This document shows positions 1 through 4,938 of a stretch of 7,906 nt of DNA, one piece after another. A program made the position numbers and the translations under genes. How positions within the stretch are numbered: position 1 is the first letter of the stretch; each line of letters starts with the position of its first letter. The notes beneath the pieces are model-generated. The model was not told the DNA's origin and made no database searches. It was given only the letters and a program-made list of their open reading frames with translations. The DNA comes from Planctomycetota bacterium (GTDB lineage Bacteria; Planctomycetota; UBA1135; GCA-002686595): contig JAJDES010000426.1 of NCBI GenBank assembly GCA_029259675.1, positions 1-7,906 on the forward strand, written 5' to 3'.

Positions 1-1
1 G

Positions 2-1039
2 ATCTTCGCCGACGACATGGAATCGACCACCGGCTGGATTTCGGGAGCCGCCGGAGACACGGCCACCACCGGGTTGTGGGAGCGCGGCGACCCGCTCGCC
101 AGTGGCGCTCAAGCGGAAGATGACCACAGCCCCGCCGGAACGATGTGCTGGTTCACGGGTCAATCCTTCCCCGGTGCCTCGGACGGCTTCAACGATGTGG
201 ACGGCGGATCCACCACCTTGACCAGCCCGGTGCTCGACCTGTCGGGCTTGGGCGATCCGGTTGTGCGCTACTGGCGCTGGTACTCCAATTCAAGCTTTCA
301 CAATTTTGACGGCGACGACGTTTTCGAAGTCGAGATAACCCAGGACGGGACCAACTACGTGACGGTCGAAACCGTCGGTCCCTTCGGCGACGAGACCAAG
401 GGCGGCTGGATCTACCATCAATTTCGCGTGCGCGACTTTGTCCCGCTCAGCAACAACGTGCGCGTGCGATTTATCGCCTCCGACAACGGCAACGGTTCGA
501 TCGTGGAAGCGGCCCTCGACGATTTTGAAGTCGTCGAAAGCAGCTGCGTCGATTGCGACGAAAACGGTCTTTCGGACGAGCTCGAGCTGCTGGAGGGCGT
601 AGCCCACGACTTCAACAACAACGGGCTGCTCGACAACTGCGAAGCCCTGTCCGCCAGCGTGAACGAATTATCCCTCGCCGGCGGCGGAGCCGTGGCCTTC
701 GACTTGGACGGCGGCACACCGGTTTTGGGCGCAACCTACTGGATGTTCGGATCCGCGAGCGGAACCACGCCCGGCTTGAACTTCGGCCCCGTCAATTTGC
801 CGCTGCAATTCGACGCCTACTTCCAGCTGACCTTGTCCAAACCCTTCGCGGCCCCCTTCGGCTCCTTCATCGGCTTTTTCGACGGCAACGGCGTCTCGCA
901 AGCGAGCTTCAGCCTGCCGCCGGGTAGCGAACCCAGCCTGATGGGCATCACCCTCTATCACGCCTATGTGGCGTCACCGACCTTCGGAGCTCCGGTCGAT
1001 TTTGCGAGCAACTTCATGCCCGTAACCCTGATCCCTTGA
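2..1039 (+). CDS. C-terminal part of a secreted multidomain protein (5' end outside window)
   Basis: The reading frame is open from the first base, and the residues before the first ATG at 17 (IFADD) already belong to the domain, so this is a gene fragment of 345 visible codons, not a gene starting at 17. The first ~175 residues form a beta-sandwich of the type that begins 'ADDMES..GW', contains 'TTLTSPVLDLSG' and 'YWRWYSN', and ends 'EAALDDFEV'. In planctomycetes and some proteobacteria I know this module from the C-terminal side of secreted zinc carboxypeptidases (M14) and other exported hydrolases. It is followed at 545-646 by two Cys-bounded Asp/Asn-rich loops (CVDCDENGLSD and DFNNNGLLDNC) resembling thrombospondin type 3 calcium-binding repeats. 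The last ~130 residues, with 'YWMFGSASGTTPG' and 'LPLQFDAYF', resemble a C-terminal beta domain recurrent in planctomycete secreted proteins. The catalytic core is not visible, so enzyme class is an inference only. The stop is TGA at 1037-1039; the downstream gene is convergent. Confidence 0.85.
   Translation: MFADDMESTTGWISGAAGDTATTGLWERGDPLASGAQAEDDHSPAGTMCWFTGQSFPGASDGFNDVDGGSTTLTSPVLDLSGLGDPVVRYWRWYSNSSFHNFDGDDVFEVEITQDGTNYVTVETVGPFGDETKGGWIYHQFRVRDFVPLSNNVRVRFIASDNGNGSIVEAALDDFEVVESSCVDCDENGLSDELELLEGVAHDFNNNGLLDNCEALSASVNELSLAGGGAVAFDLDGGTPVLGATYWMFGSASGTTPGLNFGPVNLPLQFDAYFQLTLSKPFAAPFGSFIGFFDGNGVSQASFSLPPGSEPSLMGITLYHAYVASPTFGAPVDFASNFMPVTLIP
545..646 (+). other. Two thrombospondin-3-like calcium-binding loops within the first CDS
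   Basis: The encoded segment has two DxNxxGxxD-type loops (DENGLSD and DFNNNGLLD), with cysteines before the first and after the second. This matches the 'D-C-N-x-N-G-x-x-D' repeats that link domains in planctomycete extracellular proteins. They probably bind calcium and act as a rigid linker between the beta-sandwich and the terminal domain. Seen directly as a motif; metal binding is inferred from the family. Confidence 0.6.
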
Positions 1040-1213
1040 GAACCGCATGAGCGCCGCTATGGAGAAAGTCGCTGCGGGCGTTCGAAAGCTCTCGCTGCAT
1101 CTGGCTTGGCAGACAGCCAAGTCTTGACTTGGCGGCGCTTGTTCATAACCGAGCCACCGTTCGCGCCGATCCCATGGAACTGCGGCTAAGTACTTGCAGC
1201 ACTGACGCCGCGG
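1040..1213. other. Intergenic gap between convergent genes
   Basis: These 174 bases separate the stop codons of two convergent genes. Apart from the palindrome at 1103-1133, I see no tRNA, conserved RNA or long reading frame. A 26-codon plus-strand frame starts at the ATG at 1047 and stops at 1127, but nothing supports it as a gene. No T-rich tract is present on either strand. Confidence 0.7.
1103..1133. terminator. Possible bidirectional terminator: palindrome with a third half-site
   Basis: GCCAAGTC (1116-1123), TT, GACTTGGC (1126-1133) is a perfect 8-base inverted repeat. As RNA it can fold as a 7-pair stem with a four-base loop. A further copy of CTTGGC at 1105-1110 can pair instead with GCCAAG at 1116-1121 across the loop AGACA, extended to 8 pairs by one G-U pair, so the two hairpins are mutually exclusive. 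The position between convergent stops suggests a shared terminator for both flanking genes. Neither strand has the run of T expected after an intrinsic terminator, so a protein-binding site or a Rho-dependent end with a stabilising hairpin is equally possible. Confidence 0.4.
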
Positions 1214-4200
1214 CTAGTCCTTTTCCAAGAGCCTGGAATTGACCGGCGCGAGCACCGCCGGGTGTTGCGCTCCCAAATCGACCTTTGGCGGATAGTTCTC
1301 CATGGCCCCATAGGGCAGGGGCTCAACAGTCGTGGGCTCCGCCGTCAGTGGGCACATATCCTTGCACCAGCCCTCAGTCGCCAGAAGCCACGTTTGCAAC
1401 GTACCTGAGCTCGGCGAGGGGAACTCGTCAGCCGCAAAGCGCAACCGCACTTCCTCCCCGTTGCCAAAGATGGCGAAGCGATCATCGCCCTGCTCCAGGA
1501 GTTCCAACACGTCACCGAATTGGGTGTAGCGACCCCCTAAACGCTTGAAATCACTGAAGCTGCTCCGCGCTGAATAATCGTAGCGATGGGGCTTCTTGCC
1601 GTCGGGCAAATAGTCCTTCGGGAAACCGCCATAGGCCAATTCCGCTGTGGATGCAGGTGCGCGGTGGATCCGCAAATTGCGCCGATCCACAGCTCGTTCG
1701 CGCACCAGGAACAATTGATCCAAGTAGCAAACGATGTTGCTCACCAATCGCACGCGCAGCCCATTGGCGCCGATCTGACCATCCAAATAAGGCGCGACAT
1801 CGATTGCCATGGCCCGCTCCTTACCGGCCATGTATCCGAATTGATCCAGGACGCGTTCCCACTGTCCGGGCTCGGTTTCCACCTCCAGCGAGAAGGTCTC
1901 CAGCCCCAACCCCTCTTGGCTCGCAGCGAGATTGAGCCGCGAATAGGGATACTCAACCCATCCGTGCAGCACGAGCAGCAGCGCTTCGGACTCGCCGGTG
2001 GTCACCCCTAGTTGTTGCGAATCAAACTCGAGTTCCAGGGCCCAGGGAGCTGCGTAGCCCAAGAGCCTGCGGTGCGGCCTTCCGGGTCCGGTGAAGTTGC
2101 GATCGACTTCGAGCAACGCGCCCCGCACGTCGCGCACTTGCGCGCCGTTGACTTCATCCAAATAGCGATCCTCATGCGCGACCGGCAATTCGCGCACGAT
2201 AGCTGAGCTTGCGAAAGCGCGCTCTTTGGTGCGATAAACCAGGGCTCGACCGGTGGCGGCAACTCCGCCCGTAACAAAGCGTTCGTCGGGCAATACGCTC
2301 GTTCCCGCGGGATGCTCGACGGCAATGAGTTCCACGCGATCGAGGTAGGTGACCTCTTCCATGGGTTCATTGATGATCAACTCGTAGTTTCCGGCGCGCG
2401 CTTCCAAGTCGCGCCCGATCCAAACCACTTCATCGCGGTCCGGTGCGCCGTACAGGCCCGGCTCGATCAGGAAGCCCAAGCCACCCCCGCCGAGGAAGTC
2501 CGTGCGGTAGGTCATTTCGCTGCCGTTCCAATAAAACAGCACCGGGCAGCTCGCATCCTCGCGATCCACTTGCTCGATCTCGTGCAGGGTTTCGGGTTGC
2601 AAGTCGAATTCCGATTGGACCTTGAGATCGGCCCACCTGATCCGAAAGTCGGAGTTCTGCGCGGTCGGCAAATTGACATGCAATTGAACCGGAGCCACCG
2701 AAGCGAATCCTCCGCCCAAACCCGCCATGCCCACGTGGGTCCGCGCTCCATGGATGACCTCCATGCGCGAACCGTGGCCCAAACTCTTGCCTCGCGCAGC
2801 CGAAGGATCCGCAATGCCCTGGGCCAAGACGGCAATCCAACTGCCGCCGGCCGCCGTGTCATTGCGCAACAACAGAGGCGATGCTCCGTTGCGAACCAGC
2901 GCCAAATCCAAATCTCCGTCGCTGTCGGCATCGAAGAGCACACTGCCGCGGGATTGGGCGAACAGCGGCGCCAATTCATCCAAGCCGGATGCCGCACTGG
3001 CATCGAGCCAACTCCCATCATTCTGGCGCAACAGCAAGGCCGGCTTCGGACCGACCACCAACGCGTCTTGGTCCCCGTCGCGGTCAAAATCCGAGCAATG
3101 AATGGAAAAAGCCGAGCCGGGCGCGGCCGCTGCAAAAGTCGGATCCGCAACATAGCCGCCGCCCTCCTGGGCGACCAAGAGGTCACTTGGACCGATCGGA
3201 TTGGCCAGGGTCCAATCGACTTCCAAATCCTGATTGAGATCCGCCAAGCTGACGGAACCGAAGGGCACGTTGCGCTCGCTCACACCCGGCAGGACACCGA
3301 CGCGAAAGCGCCACATGCGATCGTTGAGCCATACGCTGGGCTGGGGTGTTCCCGCCACCAAGTCCACGTCTTGATCGCCGTCGACATCGGTCAGCAGGAC
3401 CGACAGGCAAGGGGCTCCGCTGAGGAAACCGCTGTCGCGCGTGACGTCGGCAAAACCGCCGCCCTCCCAACGGTAGAGTGCGACGCCGCCGGCGCGACCG
3501 AGGAAAAGATCCAAGTCGCCGTCCTGGTCGATGTCGCCGACCGCAACTGAATAGGTTTCCTCCACCGCATCTTCGAAGCCTTCCAACTCGCGTTCGAAAG
3601 CCCCGCGATCCTCATCCATGGGGCGCGCCAAGGCGCGGTCAGCGGACGCTCGGCCCAGGAAAAGATCGGGCAACGCATCGCCGTCAAAATCCGCCGTGGC
3701 CAAGGCCACCGTTTGGGCGGGCAAACCCGTATCGAGGCCGTAATCCGAGGAAGCATCCGTAAAGGCGCCCGCGCCGTCGCTAAGCAAGATGCGCGCCTCG
3801 GGCCCACGGCCCCAGTGCGCCAGGACCAAGTCCATGCTTCCGTCGATGTCCATGTCGACTGCGGAAATGCCGCCCGACATTTCCGCCAACGCTTCCGGCA
3901 ACACTCCCCAGGTGGAAATATCGGTGCTGCCGCTTCCACCGTGTTTTAGAGCCGGCAAGTCAAAGCGCGCGTCCTCGCTGCCGTCGCTGAAAAAGACACT
4001 TAGTCCGGAGGCGTCTCCCGCAGCCGCGGGCCTGGGAATCTCCCAATTCTCCGGTCGCAGGGCCATGGCGTAAAAACCCTGGCGGCCGTAGCGATCCGCG
4101 CGCGGCGTCGCCTTGCCGCTTGCCTTCAATTTGGCATGGGTTTCCCGGGCCTGTTGCGATTCTTCGCCCAAGCCCAGTTCCCCGCGCACATTGGCCAGCG

Positions 4201-4810
4201 CATACCAGGCCGCGCCGTGATTGGGATCGAGCTCCACGGCCGTTTCCAGGTTGCGGGCCGCTTCCTCCAACCGACCGGCCAAACTTTGGGCTTCGCCCAA
4301 TTGCCAATGGCTATCCGGCTCGCTCGGATCGATAGCGATCACCGCTTCAAAGTGAGCAGCCGCCGGCTCCCACCGACCGTCGCGAGCATCCAAAAGTCCC
4401 AGTCCGTAGTGGGCCCAGGGGTTCGACTCGAAGGCCGCCAAGACCCGTTCATACTCGCTTCGCGCGGCATCGAATTCGTTGCCCGAAAAAAGTGCGATCG
4501 CGCGATTGATCCTGGCCGTGTACCAAAAAGGCACCTTTTCGAGGACTTCGTCCCAGACCTCTACGGCCTGGCCGAATTCGCGCTGCTCTGTTTTGCCGAC
4601 GGCCCGGGTGCCCAGGCTCCAAAGTTCTTCCAGGTCCGCAAGCGCCCACAATTGCGCGATTTCATCCGCCTCGGCTCCCGGCTCTGGCTTGGAGCCATCA
4701 GAACAGGAAACGAGCAGGGAGAGCGCGATTGCCAATGAGGGGACGATTGCTAGGAAGGGCGCGATGGGCGAGGATTTCCCGCCCTTAAGTTGGTTCAATT
4801 GCTCAGCCAT
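1214..4810 (-). CDS. Lipoprotein with TPR, VCBS/FG-GAP repeats, UnbV-like module and long conserved C-terminal region
   Basis: A complete gene of 1198 residues from the ATG at 4808-4810 to the TAG at 1214-1216. An in-frame ATG at 4856-4858 would add 16 residues; I prefer 4810 because it gives a normal-length lipoprotein signal peptide (h-region IAPFLAIVPSLAIALSLL, lipobox LVSC, Cys36) and leaves more room for the divergent promoter. Neither start has a clear Shine-Dalgarno sequence. Domains: five TPR-like repeats (about 61-231); linker; seven VCBS/FG-GAP calcium motifs at about 319, 374, 426, 475, 524, 574 and 627; a degenerate UnbV-like module (674-746); and a beta-rich C-terminal region (755-1174). 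The last contains 'SCPVLFYWNG', 'TDFLGGGGLG', 'EPMEEVTYLDRVEL', 'WVEYPYSR' and 'VEPLPYGAMENYPP', motifs I recognise from TPR/FG-GAP proteins of planctomycetes and acidobacteria. It is probably anchored on the periplasmic or outer face of the envelope. The biochemical function of this family is not known to me; binding or scaffold roles are inference. Confidence 0.9.
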   Translation of the reverse strand: MAEQLNQLKGGKSSPIAPFLAIVPSLAIALSLLVSCSDGSKPEPGAEADEIAQLWALADLEELWSLGTRAVGKTEQREFGQAVEVWDEVLEKVPFWYTARINRAIALFSGNEFDAARSEYERVLAAFESNPWAHYGLGLLDARDGRWEPAAAHFEAVIAIDPSEPDSHWQLGEAQSLAGRLEEAARNLETAVELDPNHGAAWYALANVRGELGLGEESQQARETHAKLKASGKATPRADRYGRQGFYAMALRPENWEIPRPAAAGDASGLSVFFSDGSEDARFDLPALKHGGSGSTDISTWGVLPEALAEMSGGISAVDMDIDGSMDLVLAHWGRGPEARILLSDGAGAFTDASSDYGLDTGLPAQTVALATADFDGDALPDLFLGRASADRALARPMDEDRGAFERELEGFEDAVEETYSVAVGDIDQDGDLDLFLGRAGGVALYRWEGGGFADVTRDSGFLSGAPCLSVLLTDVDGDQDVDLVAGTPQPSVWLNDRMWRFRVGVLPGVSERNVPFGSVSLADLNQDLEVDWTLANPIGPSDLLVAQEGGGYVADPTFAAAAPGSAFSIHCSDFDRDGDQDALVVGPKPALLLRQNDGSWLDASAASGLDELAPLFAQSRGSVLFDADSDGDLDLALVRNGASPLLLRNDTAAGGSWIAVLAQGIADPSAARGKSLGHGSRMEVIHGARTHVGMAGLGGGFASVAPVQLHVNLPTAQNSDFRIRWADLKVQSEFDLQPETLHEIEQVDREDASCPVLFYWNGSEMTYRTDFLGGGGLGFLIEPGLYGAPDRDEVVWIGRDLEARAGNYELIINEPMEEVTYLDRVELIAVEHPAGTSVLPDERFVTGGVAATGRALVYRTKERAFASSAIVRELPVAHEDRYLDEVNGAQVRDVRGALLEVDRNFTGPGRPHRRLLGYAAPWALELEFDSQQLGVTTGESEALLLVLHGWVEYPYSRLNLAASQEGLGLETFSLEVETEPGQWERVLDQFGYMAGKERAMAIDVAPYLDGQIGANGLRVRLVSNIVCYLDQLFLVRERAVDRRNLRIHRAPASTAELAYGGFPKDYLPDGKKPHRYDYSARSSFSDFKRLGGRYTQFGDVLELLEQGDDRFAIFGNGEEVRLRFAADEFPSPSSGTLQTWLLATEGWCKDMCPLTAEPTTVEPLPYGAMENYPPKVDLGAQHPAVLAPVNSRLLEKD

Positions 4811-4938
4811 GGCCCGAAGATCGTAGTGCAATGCGCGGCCCGGTGGCAGCACCTCCATCCCAGTTCAATCAATCGCCCATTCCCCACCCAAATCCTGTGC
4901 ACCGAACTGAAGGAATTCGAGCCACCCGAACGAATCCG
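4811..4938. promoter_or_regulatory. Divergent promoter region between two lipoprotein genes
   Basis: These 128 bases (80 if the minus-strand gene starts at 4858) lie between two divergent start codons and must carry the promoters of both genes unless one is transcribed from inside the other. I see no convincing -35/-10 pair. The minus strand has a TACGAT hexamer (4820-4825) very close to the ATG at 4810, without a good -35 partner. A GGAGGTG sequence on the minus strand near 4850-4856 resembles a Shine-Dalgarno core but is about 40 bases from the 4810 start. Region assigned by gene arrangement only. Confidence 0.4.

Noticed and set aside
17..1039. A complete gene starting at the ATG at 17
   Set aside because: The frame is open to the window edge, and the five residues before this Met are part of the same conserved domain start, so the gene begins upstream.
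1047..1127. 26-codon plus-strand frame in the convergent gap (MSAAMEKVAAGVRK...)
   Set aside because: There is no ribosome binding site and no recognisable family, and its end is fixed by the palindrome. Chance frames of this length are common.
2312..3550. 412-codon plus-strand open frame inside the minus-strand lipoprotein gene
   Set aside because: It is in codon register opposite the real gene, where GC-rich coding sequence rarely produces stops. Its translation has no domain or signal, while the minus strand shows clear repeated motifs.
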